DNA of 64,000 nt from Pelobates cultripes (GCA_933207985.1 OW240912.1:112975214-113039213), one strand, 5' to 3'; positions 31,888 through 44,675 are shown, counted from the first letter of the stretch. Notes: generated by a model not told the origin, from the sequence alone. Program-made: numbers and translations.

Positions 31888-32753
31888 GTAGGTTTGGCTT
31901 TGTTGCAAAATAACATGGTTTTGTGAATATTTGTATTGATCTGTATTTCAAAAAGCTTATTAATGGAACATTTTAGGCAACATAACATCTACAGATTGCT
32001 TGATTTACTATCAAAGGCTTTGAGAATATTGTTAATTTTTCCAGTAGTCCCCTGACACAAAAGTGTGGTTTTCTCTGTGCAGTGCTTCTGCTTGAAACGT
32101 TGCAAATTTCTTACTTTATGAACACTTGGAAAAGTAACACCAAAGTGTGGTGGTTTTTTTTTGGGGGGGGGGGTTATTTATGCTTAATGGAGCATTTTTG
32201 GTGTATAGATTGTCACCTTGCAGTCTCACTGCTCAATTCTCTAGTAGTTAAATCACTTTGTTTATGCAGCCCTAGGCACACACCTCCCTGCATGTCCTAA
32301 AGACTTCATGTAAAGTGAGATATAATGTTTACGCTTCCTTTGTTGCAAATGTTGTTTCATTTAGAATGTCTTCCCTCCTGTGCTGTTAATAGCTTGCTAG
32401 ACAATGCTACATGATCCTCCTGTATGTAATTAAAGTGTAAGTTAGTGCAGGAGGTAAAAACCTTTAAAGTAAGTTACATCTAATTGAAAATGAAACCATT
32501 TTGTTTTCATGCAGGCTGTGCCAGTCACAGCAGGTGAGGTGTGGCTAGGGCTGGATAAACAAACAAGTAATTTAACTCTTAAATGGCAGTGAATTGAACA
32601 GTGAGATTCCGGAAGTATGAGCTATACTCCAAAACTGCTTCATTTATGTTTTTATGGAGACTGTAGTGTCCATTTAAATGTTACAAAGGTTCCTGGCCAT
32701 GTTTTTCAACACTTATATGTATTCTAAACTGACATGCTTTTTACTTACTTTAG
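31888..32753 (+). other. RSBN1 intron 5
   Basis: No gene is seen. 32585-32680 resembles the right end of a TTAA-type MITE (GAGACTGTAGTGTCCATTTAA). Confidence 0.7.
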
Positions 32754-32862
32754 GAGTGATCAACCTCGCATAACCAAAGATGTGATATGTTTCCATGCTG
32801 AGGACTTTTCCCATGTTGTGCAAAGGCTACAGCTGGATCTCCATGAACCTCCGGTTTCTCAG
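32754..32862 (+). CDS. RSBN1: RSBN1 exon 6
   Basis: A 109-bp exon finishing the split Trp codon and then reading 36 codons to a phase-0 donor (GTGCAG). It encodes [36 protein letters not shown]. Acceptor CTTTAG. Highly conserved. Confidence 0.94.
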
Positions 32863-33419
32863 GTGCAGTGAATGTTCTCAAACATGTTACTTTTACATAG
32901 GAAAACCTAATTGATGATTTGCATGTTCATCTCTCTGCATTGAAAATGGGATTACCAAGGGTACATTTAAAGGCCAGTCTTTTCTGTGATCAGCAGAGTG
33001 AACATTTGTGTTTTGATTATGTTCATAATGTACTCTGTATTACCACTGCTCCGCCTCTGGCTATACAAGAATATTTTACATACACATATCAATTGTGGGG
33101 GCATGGATCTTCACAGTGCCTGCATTCACTATACATGATGGATAGAAAACATTTTCTAGGCTACAGTCCAGATTAGAGTTAATGTGTCAAGATTCTGCTG
33201 ACCGTGCAAGCTGGAGCATCTGTAATTTGCATCTCCTCTAACTGAGATGGAAAATCATAAATGCAGAAATTCAGATGTAATGAGCAATGGTATTTAAGCA
33301 ATTCCTCTTTCACTCCTTTATTTATAAATGTGCAATGTGATTCTTCTCAATTTGCAATATGTGAAAATTTATAACATATTGGGTTGATGTAATAAAATTA
33401 TTTTTGCTTCTGTTGTCAG
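32863..33419 (+). other. RSBN1 intron 6
   Basis: A short intron, donor GTGCAG, acceptor GTTGTCAG. Nothing else is seen in it. Confidence 0.8.
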
Positions 33420-33803
33420 TGCGTTCAGTGGGTGGATGAAGCAAAACTCAACCAAATGCGACGGGAGGGAATCCGTTATGCACGCATCCAACTGTGTGAC
33501 AATGATATTTATTTCATACCTCGCAACGTAATCCATCAGTTTAAGACTGTATCTGCTGTATGCAGCTTGGCATGGCACATACGGCTTAAGCAGTACAGCT
33601 CCAATAAAGAAGACCAGCAGGCTTCTGAAAAAGATCCCTCTAACATGGCACCTCCAGAACAAGGCACAGAACCCACAAATTTAAAATTGGAAACAGAGGA
33701 AACCCCACTTCCAGCAACACATGGACTCTTCATAACACCGCACATTCCATCACATAGGTTGGAAAGCCAGACACCGCAGACACAAACCAGCCCATACCAT
33801 TAG
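33420..33803 (+). CDS. RSBN1: RSBN1 exon 7 (last coding exon, stop)
   Basis: The exon opens [19 protein letters not shown], then [39 protein letters not shown]. That conserved block is followed by about 65 poorly conserved residues rich in Glu, Pro and Thr, ending TQTSPYH and a TAG stop at 33801-33803. The C-terminal tail is shorter than the human one and cannot be aligned by eye. [19 protein letters not shown] is the RSBN1 form rather than RSBN1L (QLYDN). Confidence 0.95.
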   Translation, partial: CVQWVDEAKLNQMRREGIRYARIQLCDNDIYFIPRNVIHQFKTVSAVCSLAWHIRLKQYSSNKEDQQASEKDPSNMAPPEQGTEPTNLKLETEETPLPATHGLFITPHIPSHRLESQTPQTQTSPYH

Positions 33804-35647
33804 CCGATCTGACTTTAACATACAGTCATGGGTTTTGTTTTTTGTATTTGTGTTTTGTTTTTGTCTTTACATTTTTTACTATTTTATGTGAAGTAAGTTG
33901 TTTGTGGGTTTTTGTTTTTTTTTCCTTTAACTCTCTCCCCTTTCAAAGTAGATTCAAAGATTGGCACATGGCTTCATTTGTCTCATTAGCAGTTAAGTGA
34001 AACCAGTGCAACTTGTTTTCCCTCTAACTGTCACAGCTCTTAACATTTTGTGGAGCTGTGAAAACATTTTTAAAGTTTGAGAGATGGGACATGTTGCCTT
34101 TATAGGATGTTCTGTACAGCTCTCTTTTAAAGGGGGTAAATGAATATTGTCATTCTTTGTACAGATCAGACTTTGATAATAGGACATTTCACAGCATAGC
34201 TGAAAAACGGAGCACTTTTTGTTATACATTTAAAATAATGACTTCATAACATTCTGTAATTCATCAGTCCCTTTCGTGTGATATGTAGTTGAAATTGTAT
34301 GGTCTTACAAAACCATGACGACATTGGAAAACGTGTAATTTCAAATTAATGAGTGAGTGGTTCTTTAAAGCATGTTCAAATTGAGTGGCACTAAAGAAAA
34401 AAGTATGCATTCAGTTGATTTTTATTTATATTTTTCCTTCTAGACCTTCACTTGGCCAACATGAGCAGCCATGACTTCTTTTTTTTTATTTTTATTATTA
34501 TTATTAAAAAAACTTTTTTTTAATCTGTACATTTTCAGCATTTTATTTTGGTACGAAAAGGTTTCAAATTAACCCCAGCTTTGTATTTTGTTAGATTCTC
34601 TTGTACAATTGTAACGGATAGTATCTGTTTGACTTTATGATAATATGATCTTTCCCAGCACTTGGATATATTGTATATTTTTGTATTAATATGTAGCTTA
34701 GCACAACATTTTCACTATTTGGGGTGCTTTTCAGAATGTCCTCTGTATCCTGAAAGTTTTATAAAACTACTGATTTGCTTTGACATACAGCCAGAATTAT
34801 ATAGGAAAACTTTATACAGCTGCATGTTCAGTACAATGCGTGCACCCAGTCCTTTTTTTTTTTGTGCAAATGTTTTTATTCCATTAACCTCTGTTTTAGC
34901 ATGTATTGGCTTTAGTGTAAATACATTATTTACTCACTGAAATGTGCATTGCCAGGAATTTAGAAGTAGCCAAACTCCCACTGACTTGGAGAAATTTCCA
35001 TTTTGACTACTTTAGCCTAAAGTTTGAAATTCACTTTTAATTTCCAACAAGTCACACTTTAGTGAAGCTGCTGTACAAGTGAACTACTATTTCCCACAAT
35101 TCTCAGGATAATTACCATTTTCAACCCTTTGTGAAAGGCTAGCAAACACGTTTCCCCTTGTCACCCCTTCTTTTACAATCTGGGCTCTAGCAGAGTTGCC
35201 TGCAACTGGCAAGCACCTATTTATTTTCTTCCCCACTATTTATTGGTCCATTAAATACATAGAAAGTCAGTCATTAAGGTTTATATCTTATAAAATGTCC
35301 TTATTGGCCTTATATATTTGTATTAGAATGAATATCTGCTAGAAATATGGCAAAAAGATACAGAAGAGAATGCATTGTAATGTGTGGGGGGTTTTTTTTC
35401 CATTTTTTTTTTTAATTCAGGTACATAATGTCCCCTTTCCTTTTTCTGTCATACATCACTTATCACAGTGGCATGAGCAAAAAATATTGATTGTATACAA
35501 GACAAAGCCAAATAGATTTTTATGCCTCATACATGACCTTTTTGTTTTGGGGTGTTAGAATGAAATCATGTTCTGTAAATAGTTTGGCAATTTTTTAAAG
35601 ATGTTACTTGTCCATTGTTAGCTGTAATATTCTGTTTGACATGGGTT

Positions 35648-35950
35648 CAAAGGGACACTGTAGTCGCCAGAACAACTACAGCTTAATGTAGTTTTTCTGG
35701 TGAGTATAATTTCCTTCAGGCATTTTCATGCAAACACTGCCTTTTCAGAGCAAATGCAGTGTTTACATTGCCCCTAGGGACACCTCCAAGTGGCCACTCC
35801 CCAGATGGCCACTAGCGGGTGCTTCCTTGGTCAGTGCTGCACAGTAGGCAGCTCTGCCGTTCACCGTCCCCACGAGCTGCATGGGAATGCTGAATTTTCC
35901 TCAGAGATGAGGTGGTGCTGATTGGCCAAAAGAGTGTTTTGGCCCGGCCC
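35648..35950. mobile_element. TTAA-type MITE, left part
   Basis: AAAGGGACACTGTAGTCGCC with the CAGAACAACTACAGC/ATGTAGTTTTTCTG hairpin and CCTCCAAGTGGCCACT follows the copy at 27112. The first TTAA is mutated to TTCA, and the right part is not clear. Confidence 0.65.
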
Positions 35951-36706
35951 CATGCATGTGTTTTGTTTTATTTTTTAAATTTTTTTTGTTGTTGTTACTT
36001 TACTTTTATTCATACTGAATTTGTCTCTCCACCCTTTCTCCCCTGGCTAGACTGTCTTAAGTGATAGGCTGAAGGCATTAGCTGACATTCTTAACACTAT
36101 CACTGGGCTCAAGGCAAAAACTCAACGTCTGTGCAGTAAACAGGAGAACGGCAGAGGAGGAAGTGCGGATGGGTACCCTTTGAGGGGGGGGCAGCTTCAG
36201 GATTACACTGTTCAAAAAACACAAGTATGTCAGGTAAGAAGCACTGGCATGTGAATTAAGTCATTGAGATTAAAAGTGCACTCCAGCCCAGATAACCACT
36301 TAAACGGATACTCTAGGTTAAGAGTAAGATCACCTTTAGCACTGCTGTGGACTAAATCCCCTTTAATACTCTTACAGCTGTAATGCTGGCAAAGTAATGG
36401 GGAGTTGTAGTCCATAACTCTGGAGTGATAAAAGGTGTCTACCCTTGCTCTTGTCATTATAATCACTTTATCTTATTGAAGTGGCTACAGTGCCTTTTAG
36501 GTCCCCTGGCACTTTCTCTAAAAAAAAAATTCGAACAGAGTCCCCAGGCACCCATTGGAGGTATGCTCGAGGCAGAGATTACACTCTGACTGCTGGGCAC
36601 CTTCATTCAGTGTTTCTTAATTCAAAAACGCTGAACAGACTGACTGAGCCATGGACGCCTGCCACTATATTCACTTCAGTGAGGTAAGATATTAAATTGC
36701 CTAGAG

Positions 36707-36810
36707 CAGGGGTAGGCAACCTTTGGCACTCCAGATGTTGTGGACTATATATCTCCTTTAATGCTGGCAAAGTGTCAGGGGAGATGTATTCCACAACTTT
36801 GAAGGTTTCT
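36707..36810. mobile_element. hAT-type MITE, diverged copy
   Basis: CAGGGGTAGGCAACCTTTGG and CACTCCAGATGTTGTGGACT match the family of the complete copy at 13756-13874. The right tip is degraded. Confidence 0.6.
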
Positions 36811-37730
36811 TAATTCTGGGTTAAAGTATAGACTGAACTCCATGTGAACAGAAGGGAGTGGTTCGTTCAGAATTACATCTGATCTGTTAAGGTATGTAGT
36901 GGAAAAGTATGCCAGCACAATTTATACCTATAGTTTCTGCACTATAATGTTAACACATTGTCATCAACTGTTCCAGATAAAATCATTCGGCACATGCTCC
37001 ATCTAAGATTGTGACCTAATACTGGATTTTACAGCAGGCAAAATGCCTATTCTCAACAAAACTGCGGGGAACGGAACAGGCGATATATAGGTTTTGAGGA
37101 CTTTTTTTTTTTTTTTTTTCCTTCTACTCTACCACCACATTTTTAAAAATGTATAATAGAAGTGCCATGTAATCCTAAGGCAGAGGGTGAATAATTGTCT
37201 TCATTATTTAAAGGCTTGCTGGGCCAATTACCAAGCCTGTTCTTGAATACTAGAGACTAGGGAAAGAAGCATGGCTGTTTAAGTAAATCCTCAGTGGCGC
37301 TATTTATATTTATAACTTTTATTTTTTACATCTATTTATAGTTTTTACTATTCCTTATTCTTATCAGACATGTGGGAAAAAACTACAGACAAGAGGTTAT
37401 CTGATAATTTTTATTTTGTTTTAAATCATGGGAGGTCTCAAAGTCAGTTTATATATAATATACAATTTAGTAACTGGTTTCCTTTTTAGGTAATTAGCCA
37501 AGTATCTCTTACAATACAAGCAAAAATAATTTTCATAGCCTCACTCGTAAACTTGACATTAGCAGACTTTAACTTTATGCCGCAAATATGTGTGTTTTAG
37601 CAGAAACCGAATGCTTGTTTAAATAGCAAATTCTAGGTTTTTATTTTTGTGATTTAAAGTGATTTTAAATTAAAAAAACAAATTTTTAATAGGTTGTGAA
37701 ATGTGTATATAACATTTTCTGATCGAGAGC

Positions 37731-37736
37731 AATAAA
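37731..37736 (+). promoter_or_regulatory. Candidate polyadenylation signal AATAAA
   Basis: A canonical hexamer in an AT-rich context about 3.9 kb after the RSBN1 stop. A second lies at 37846. Either could end the long transcript form; this is inference. Confidence 0.3.
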
Positions 37737-37750
37737 ATAATTTTTGAAAC

Positions 37751-39587
37751 TTCACCAGAATGCATTTTTTTTTTTCTTTCTTTGATTGTGTAATAGATCT
37801 GAGCACAATATATGTGCACTCTTGAGAAACTAACCTATGGATCATAATAAAGGGGTCCGCAATTTATTTTAACCTCAATGTTCTTATCTTTATCTCAACT
37901 TTAAAAAGGGGCACACTTTGAATTGTGGTTTCAGACTATTTAAAAACAAATGTTACTTGCATATCAACACAAATCCTATGCATATTGAACCCCATGTGTT
38001 CCCTTTTAAGGATTAAGTAGTGTGTAAGGGTTTAGAAAAATACTCCTCTCTGCCTCAGATTTTATCTTTTTAGCTGAAAACAGCAAGGTGAATTGTTAAT
38101 GTAGGAATCGCCTATAAGTTTTTTTTGTCTTGACGTAGCAGATGAGCTTACACTTTAATTGTCATTGGAGTGATACTAAAAATCTCCAGTTATTTAAATG
38201 TACATAGGAATTTGGGATAGTGCGCTAGTATCTAATTTTGTTTTGGGGGTTTTTTGTGTCTTGGGGTTGATGTGTATTATAGTCACTGCAGCTGCCCAGG
38301 TGTAGTGGGAGTTTGAGCGCAGGGCTTAATTTTGCTTGTAGTTAAAAACAAAATAAAGGGAATGAGATGTTGGTTTTCCATCTTTGCCAATGAAGATATT
38401 TAAGTTATGGCTAAAGGATATAGTTACATAGGCTTAAAATAGATGTGTCCTTAAAGTTCAGTCTTCCTCATTGTTTTTTGCTGTTGATCAAAAAGGCAAA
38501 AAGAAGTTTGTTGAAAAATTGGATATGCTTCAAACTAGGAAAGTTCAACCCCAGAATGGCAGTCAGATTTATTCTTGGATTAAGAAGCTATTGGCCTACA
38601 GCTGAAAAACCATGTCATTGGCATTCTATTTTTGCAAGTATGCATCTAGTTGAAGTTTCTTCAGGCAGCGAATTCCACATTGTTATTGTTCTTACGGTAA
38701 AAATTCCTTTGCTTTAGACTAAATCGTCTTTCTTCTAGTCTAAACGCACTTTATCGTGTCCTATCTATAGTCCTGTTTGTGACTAGATTTCCACACAATG
38801 GATAGAGAATTGTATCCTGACTGCATTTATCTTCAGTAAATCTCCAAATTGCCAATGCGATTAATTCGGTAATAATCACTGGATCTAGTCTGTTGAACAA
38901 CCCCAATAATAGCTGTATCAAACAATTGTCTATCCTTCAAATTTGAGCGGATTCTTCACTTAAAATAAGTATATTGCTTTCCATAATGGCTCTATCCACT
39001 TTATTTCTTACTTGACAATGGCTTACATTTTGCACAAATGGGAGACTAGTTACTAAATCTCACACTGCAGTGAACGGAATTCTGATTAGGGAAAAAAAAT
39101 GGCAATTTGGAAACGTTCTGCAACAGCTTGGCTATTGATGCATATATTTTGCCATTCAGATTTGAAATCACTGCAATTCCAGGTTTTGTGAATACACTTA
39201 GTGGTTTTTCACTTCACTGCTGAGTAAATAAACGGCCTGGAGGAAATTTGTTCTGGTATTTTGAAAAGCATCATGCCAAAAAACAATTTAGCACCAACAC
39301 GCGAGTATTTGTTTGTCACATTCTTCATAAATTTATTTCCACAGAAATTGCACTAAATAGGAGACATTGTAAGCATTCTGAAATTGACATTTTTCCACTC
39401 AACAGGATATTTCTGTCAAGAGGATGTAAGTAACTGAATGTCTCCGTTAAATGCCATGCATATACGCACGTGTTTACTTAATCAGGGTTGGAAAAAAAGA
39501 ACCAAAGTTCATCCTATTTAACACTTCAAACTGCTCTGTTTTCCAGAGAAAAAAAAAAAATCTCCAGTAACAGGCTCATACAAATGG
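37751..39587. other. Intergenic stretch, no gene seen
   Basis: AT-rich sequence with weak repeat-like segments; 38400-39000 has an interspersed-repeat look (short Ser/Leu frames, no motif). Nothing can be named. Confidence 0.5.
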
Positions 39588-41717
39588 GGAAGATTTTCGG
39601 TTCGGCATTCCGAAATTCTGGATTTTTGCAATTCGGGACTTCGGCACCTCGGGACTTCTATTGCAGCTGCTTAGTAGATAGCTCTCTAATACCGTGGGAA
39701 TTAGGGAGTTATCTACCAAAAGGCTGAAAGACCTAAATTGGTCTTTCAGCCAAATTTACTAATACTAAGTAAAAATTACTAAGTATTAGTAAATTTTGCC
39801 CCTACTTGCTATACTGCGAGTAGGGGCATGTCTATTAAACAGTGAGCAGCCTGTGACTGCTCACAAAAAAACAAGTCCCCCCCTCCCGAGCGTCAAACTA
39901 AAGGACCTATTGCCCCCCCGGCCCCCACCCCTGAGCGGCGGGTGGGGGCCCTAAATACTAATGGGGGGGGGCTAAGGTCCTCCCCCCCTGGCCCCCACCC
40001 TTGAGCGGCGGGTGGGTGCCCTAAACAAGAATAAGGGGGAAGAACCTAATGTCCTCCCTCCTGGCCCCCACCCCTAAACGGTGGGTGGGGGCTCTAAACT
40101 AGAATAAGGGAGGGGCCTTATGTCCTCCCCTCTGGCCCCCACCCCTGAGCGGCGGGTGGGGGCCCTAAAAACAATGCCCACCCCAGGTGACTAGGGGTCC
40201 CCAAACCCCTAGTCACCCCCTCCCCCCAAAAAAAACTATTATCCCCCTACCTACCCCCCTCACCCTAAAAATAATGAGGGGGGGGGACCTTTAACCATCT
40301 GTAAAAAAAAAACTTACCATTCAATGTTTTTTCTTCTAAAATCTTCTTTTTTCAGCCCCAAAAAAGGCCAAATAAAAATCCATAACAGATGCAATTATAA
40401 AAAAATTTAAAAAGCGCAAAAAAAAAAATCCATCTTCACCCGGCGAGGGCTCCGTGCAGACTGAGCTTTGCAGGGTGGGGGAAGGCTTATAAAGCCTTGC
40501 ACCGCCCTTCAATTAGGCTCAGAGCACTCTGATTGGTGGGTTTAAGCCATCCAATCAGAGTGCTCTGACAGGTAAGTCAGCTTGAAATCCACCAATCAGA
40601 GTGCTCTGTGTCATTTTACACAGCGTGGGAAAGTTCTTTGGAATTTTCCCACGCTGTGTAATTTGACTCATAACTCTCTGGTTACTTTATAAGCCTTCCC
40701 CGGCCCTGCAGAGCTCAGTCTGCGCGGAGCTCTCCATGGGTGAAGTTGGATTTATTTTTTTTATTTTTATATATATAATTGCGTCGGTTATTATGGTTTT
40801 TTATTTGGCCTTTTTTGGGGCTGAAAAAAGATTTTAGAAGAAAGAAAACATTGAATGGCAAGTTTTATTTTCTTTTACAGGTACTTAGTTAAAGGTACCC
40901 CCTCATTATTTTTAGGGTGATGGGGGTAGGTAAGGGGTTAATTTTTTTTGGGGGGGAGGGGGTGACTAGGGGTTTGGGGTTAACTTTTTTTTAGGGTCTC
41001 TACCTGCCACTCAGGGGAGGGGGCTGGGGGGGAGGACAATAGGTCCCCCCCATTGGTATTTAGGTCAGGGGGGAGGACATTAGGGGTCCCCCCCCTTATT
41101 TTACTGTAAGGCCCCCACCCACCGCTCAGGGGGGTGAACATTAGTTGTCCCCCCCTTATTTTACTGCAGGGCCCCCACCCACCGCTCAGGGGTGGGGGGC
41201 AGGACATTAGGTTCCCCCCTTATTATAATTTAGGGCCCCCACCCACCCTTATTAGTATTTAGGGCGGTATAGCGAGTAGGGGCATAATTTACTAATACTA
41301 AGTAAACTCTACTTAGTATTAGTTAATTTGGCTGAAAGACCAATTTGGGTCTTTCAGTCTTTTAGTAGATAGCTCCCTAATACCGTGGGAATTAGGGAGT
41401 TATCTATTTATTCATTCCTGTCATTACATGACTGGCCAAGTAACTTACATTTTATATGAATGTATGTTACTTGATTGTTGTAAGTGTTGCAAATGTTTAC
41501 AGCTGAATCCTGGCTATGTTTGTATACTTTTTATTTAAAATTGTATACAATATAACATTCTCCTTCTTTCACTGGGTAAGTATATTAGTACTTAGACACT
41601 TCGGAAATTCGGTAATTTCGGAACTTCGGGACCTCTGCACTTCGGCAATTTGGACATTCGGAAGTACCCGAAATTCGTCCGAATTCATATTCGGACCGAA
41701 ACGAATTGCACATGTCT
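39588..41717. mobile_element. Foldback element, 2.1-kb near-complete inverted repeat
   Basis: The outer parts are TCGG-rich (CGGTTCGGCATTCCGAAATTC on the left; CGAAATTCGTCCGAATTC and ACGAATTGCACATGTCTA on the right). Going inward both arms carry TAATACCGTGGGAATTAGGG, CTGAAAGACC, ACTAATACTAAGTAA, GCGAGTAGGGGC, G/C-rich tandem units, a TTTCTTCTAAAATC/GATTTTAGAAGAAAG block and GCAGAGCTCAGTC-type sequence. Symmetry centres near 40650 (ACACAGCGTGGGAA/TTCCCACGCTGTGT at 40618-40661). There is no credible coding frame. It is a non-autonomous foldback-type DNA element. Confidence 0.8.
39895..40190. repeat. GC-rich tandem units in left arm
   Basis: Four to five units of about 65 bases, each with GCCCCCACCCCTGAGCGGCG and GTGGGGGCCCTAAA joined by AATAAGGGGG and GTCCTCCC words. 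The mirror set lies at 41000-41250 and relatives at 51270-51690. Confidence 0.8.
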
Positions 41718-43085
41718 AGCAGGGACTACCATTTACTGTGATCAACTTTTATTTTTTTGTAACCCTTGGGATTAATTTTATTAATTTAAATATATTAAAA
41801 TTATATATTTAGCTAGCTGGGGTGCGTGGACGATTTTGGGGAATTTGGAGTTAGGATAGCTGGGGGTTAACGTAAAAAAGTTTTTAAAAAAAATCCCACC
41901 CCCTTTACCCAGTCCTAATACAAATTAACCCCTTCCCTGACAGTTTATCACTACCTACAGTGATCAAAATACAGATCCGATTTGTTTTTTTTTGTTTGTT
42001 GTTTTTTTAAACCCCTTGGGATAAACTTTTTTTAAAACACTCAGGGGTTCAATTTATTTAATTAATTAATTTAAATATTTTTTTATTATATTTTGCTAGC
42101 TGGGGTGGGTGGGAGTTATGGGAAATTGGGGGATTTACGGTTAGTGCTACTTACTGCTAGTTAGGGATTAACAGTAAAAATGTTCAATCTGTAAAAAAAA
42201 AAAAAAAGTTCTAAAGTTTAGGAAAGTTTTAAAAATTAAGTAAAAAAAAAAAAAGTTTAAAAAGGAGTTTTTAAAAAAACTAAATACATTTTAAAATGCT
42301 CATTACCTCTACACCTGGAACAAACTAGAGAAAAAATGATCTCGTGCTAAGGTTCAAAATATGCCTTTTGAATTACGCCAGGGTGTATTCTTTAATAAAT
42401 AGTATGTGTTAGTGGGGAAGTTTGAATAACCAACCAGCTAAACTACTCCAAAATGGAACATGGACACAGCCTAAAACTTCAAAGTTAGAAAAACCCTGAA
42501 CTTGTCACATCTCTTTTACAGCACTGTAACTACAAAAAATAGTGTCTAGGTTATACATTGGGCATATTGTTTTACTCAGAAGATGTAACTGAGCATAATT
42601 TGGGGATTTATATGACAGTGCTACATATCTAAAAATGCCATTCCCCCTCCCCCCCTCACCACAAACATTGACATAAATTGGTGAAAAAATGGTGACAAGC
42701 TAAAGTACAATATACATTATATAAGGTACCCTGAGGTGTCTGCTTTATCATAAATAAAAGTCTTTTGTGGGGTTATTTGAACAGTCACACTGCTATAACA
42801 CCCTAAAATTAGACATAGGCCAGTCAAATCCATCTACGAAAATTCTAAATATAGAAACTGAAATAGCCTGGTCTCTTATATAGCATTGTAGCTTTACAGA
42901 AAAGTGCCAAAGGCATAAAATGGGGGTATCGTTATACGCCGCAGATGTAGCTGAATACAATATGGGGTTCTGTGCAGGAATAGCACATCCCAGCTTTACG
43001 AAATACACATTACAAAAACCTTGTTATATGTGTACATGCCAAAATAAAGAAAAAACGAAATTTTACTCCAATATTTAACAAAAGA
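41718..43085. repeat. Two tandemly repeated segments, non-coding
   Basis: 41757-41880 and about 42000-42190 share ACCCCTTGGGATAA, TTAATTTAAATAT, GCTAGCTGGGGTG and GGGATTAACAGTAAA-type words. 42340-42690 and 42700-43060 are a second diverged pair sharing AGATGTAACTGA/AGATGTAGCTGA, AATATGGGG and ACAGTGCTAC-type words, about 360 bases apart. No gene is seen. Confidence 0.55.
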
Positions 43086-43089
43086 TTGG

Positions 43090-43412
43090 CATTGGAAAGC
43101 ATTGAAAAATGCTTTTAATGCTATCCTATGGGGATTTCAGCGACACTGGAGGTCCTCACATAGTGTGAGGACGTCCAGCGCCATTATAGCACACTTTTCA
43201 TGTGCTATAAACACGGAAGTGCCCTCTAGTGGCTGTCTAGTACACAGCCACTAGAGGAGGAGTTAACCCTGCAAGGTAATTATTGCAGTTTATGAAGTCT
43301 CTGAAACTGCTATGTTTACAGCTGCAGGGTTAAAACCTGGGGGACCTGGCACCCAGACCACTTAATTGAGCTGAAGTGGTCTGGGTAACTATAGTGGTCC
43401 TTTCATTTCCAT
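43090..43412. mobile_element. TTAA-type MITE, right two-thirds
   Basis: GGAAAGCATTG...CAATGCTTTTA, CCTCTAGTGGCTGTCT and the CACCCAGACCACTT/AAGTGGTCTGGGT hairpin match the long-hairpin subtype; the end is TATAGTGGTCCTTTCATT, with the final TTAA mutated. Confidence 0.62.
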
Positions 43413-43519
43413 CTCCTTTTCTTGTATCTTTTTAAGATAGGACAAATATAGCTTAACCTTAAATGATATATCAAATTTCATAGAATTGATAGCAAATGCC
43501 CATATTTTCCTAAAGTCCA

Positions 43520-44010
43520 TCCAAGTGTCTCATTACCCCCCCCCCATCCTTCCATGTGTCTAATTCCCACCCAGATCCTCCATCTATATGTCATATTCCC
43601 CCCTTCATGTATCCAATTCCCCCCCAAACTTCTCCATGTGTCTCATTCCCCCCAGGCCCTACAAGTCTCATTCCTCCCTCCCTCCATTCCCCAGCACAAC
43701 CATATGTCTCATCCCCTGCTCCACCTCCTCCATTTGTCTCATTCTCCCCCACCTCCTCCATGTGTCTCATTCTCTCTCCCCTGCTCCTCTATGTGTCTCA
43801 TTCTCCCCCCACCACACTCCCTCCATGTGTCTCATTCTCCCCCCCACACTCCTCCATGTGTCTCATTCTCCCCCCACACCTCCATGTGTCTCATTCTCCC
43901 CTCCCCGCTCCTCCATGTGTCTCATTCCCCCCCATGTGTTTTATTGTCTCATTCTCCCCTCCCCAGCTCCTCTATGTGCCTCATTCCTTTCCCCTCCTGT
44001 ACCTGCTCAC
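43520..44010. repeat. Minisatellite of TCCATGTGTCTCATTC units
   Basis: About sixteen units of roughly 28-35 bases, each CTCCATGTGTCTCATTC followed by a C-run. All three plus-strand frames are open through it only because of the repeat. A related stretch occurs at 50760-50800, on the other side of the DIRS insertion. Confidence 0.85.
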
Positions 44011-44489
44011 CTTCATGTAGCATGGCCAAGCAGACTGCAGTACCTGGTCCAACAGGTCTCTCATTGAGCTCTCCTGTCATCCCATGATCTGCTCAGCCAC
44101 ACTACATGCAGTGACTAGCAGGAGGGGGAGTGCTGTGTGCTCCCCTCCTGCTGGTCACACAGTGACTTTGCACCCTTTGACCCTTAAGTTATGCCAGGCC
44201 ACCAGCTCGGCCCTGTGCATCAGCAGGCGTTGACTGGACAGCCAGGCTAGGTCGCAGCTATGACCCGTGCAACCGTGGTAGTTCTGCCTCTGACTGTGCA
44301 TGTCTGCTTTTAGAAAAACCCATCTCAGGGCATCTCACTTGCTTGAATTCAGTAAGGTAAGCCAAAGTGTGCAAGGTGAAATGGGGGAAATGGATAGACT
44401 CTCTGTTATAGCAGCACCAGCCTGGAGAGAAATAGACAGAATTATTTATTACAAAAGCTTTGGACAGTCAATCTGAGAACAGATTTTAT
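44011..44489. other. hAT-like repeat ends, no gene
   Basis: AGCTCGGCCCTG at 44204-44215 and GCCTCTGACTG near 44297 look like reversed hAT tips (CAGGGCCGAGCT; CAGTCAGAGGC). The remaining sequence shows no frame. Confidence 0.45.
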
Positions 44490-44525
44490 CAGAGACGTAA
44501 CTAGAAACCACAGGGCCCAGATGTG

Positions 44526-44675
44526 AATTTTACCACATGACAGGAGGCTTCATATTTGCATATCTTTCTTTACTTAAAACTCCAGTAGCATAGAAACATA
44601 ACAACCAATCAGAAAAAAGTAATGATGTCCATAAAAGGCCCTGTCTATGACATCACTTCCTCTTTCTTTGCTGCT
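44526..44675 (+). repeat. DIRS left inverted terminal repeat
   Basis: From TGACAGGAGG through GCATATCTTTCTTTACTT, CATAGAAACATAACAACC and CTGTCTATGACATCACTTCC it is nearly identical, inverted, to 50560-50693. It probably holds the promoter. Confidence 0.88.

Larger units (their letters stand above)
33804..37750 (+). other. Likely RSBN1 3' UTR
   Basis: No gene is seen after the stop. Candidate polyadenylation signals include ATTAAA near 35250, AATAAA at 37731-37736 and AATAAA at 37846-37851. Long T-runs and AT-rich sequence are typical of a vertebrate 3' UTR, and RSBN1 has a long one in mammals. MITE sequence at 35648-35950 and 36300-36805 would then be transcribed with it. The end point is uncertain. 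Confidence 0.4.

Noticed and set aside
43554..44087. Three overlapping plus-strand frames of 150-180 residues rich in Pro, Ser, Cys
   Set aside because: All three frames are open because the minisatellite unit lacks stops; not genes.
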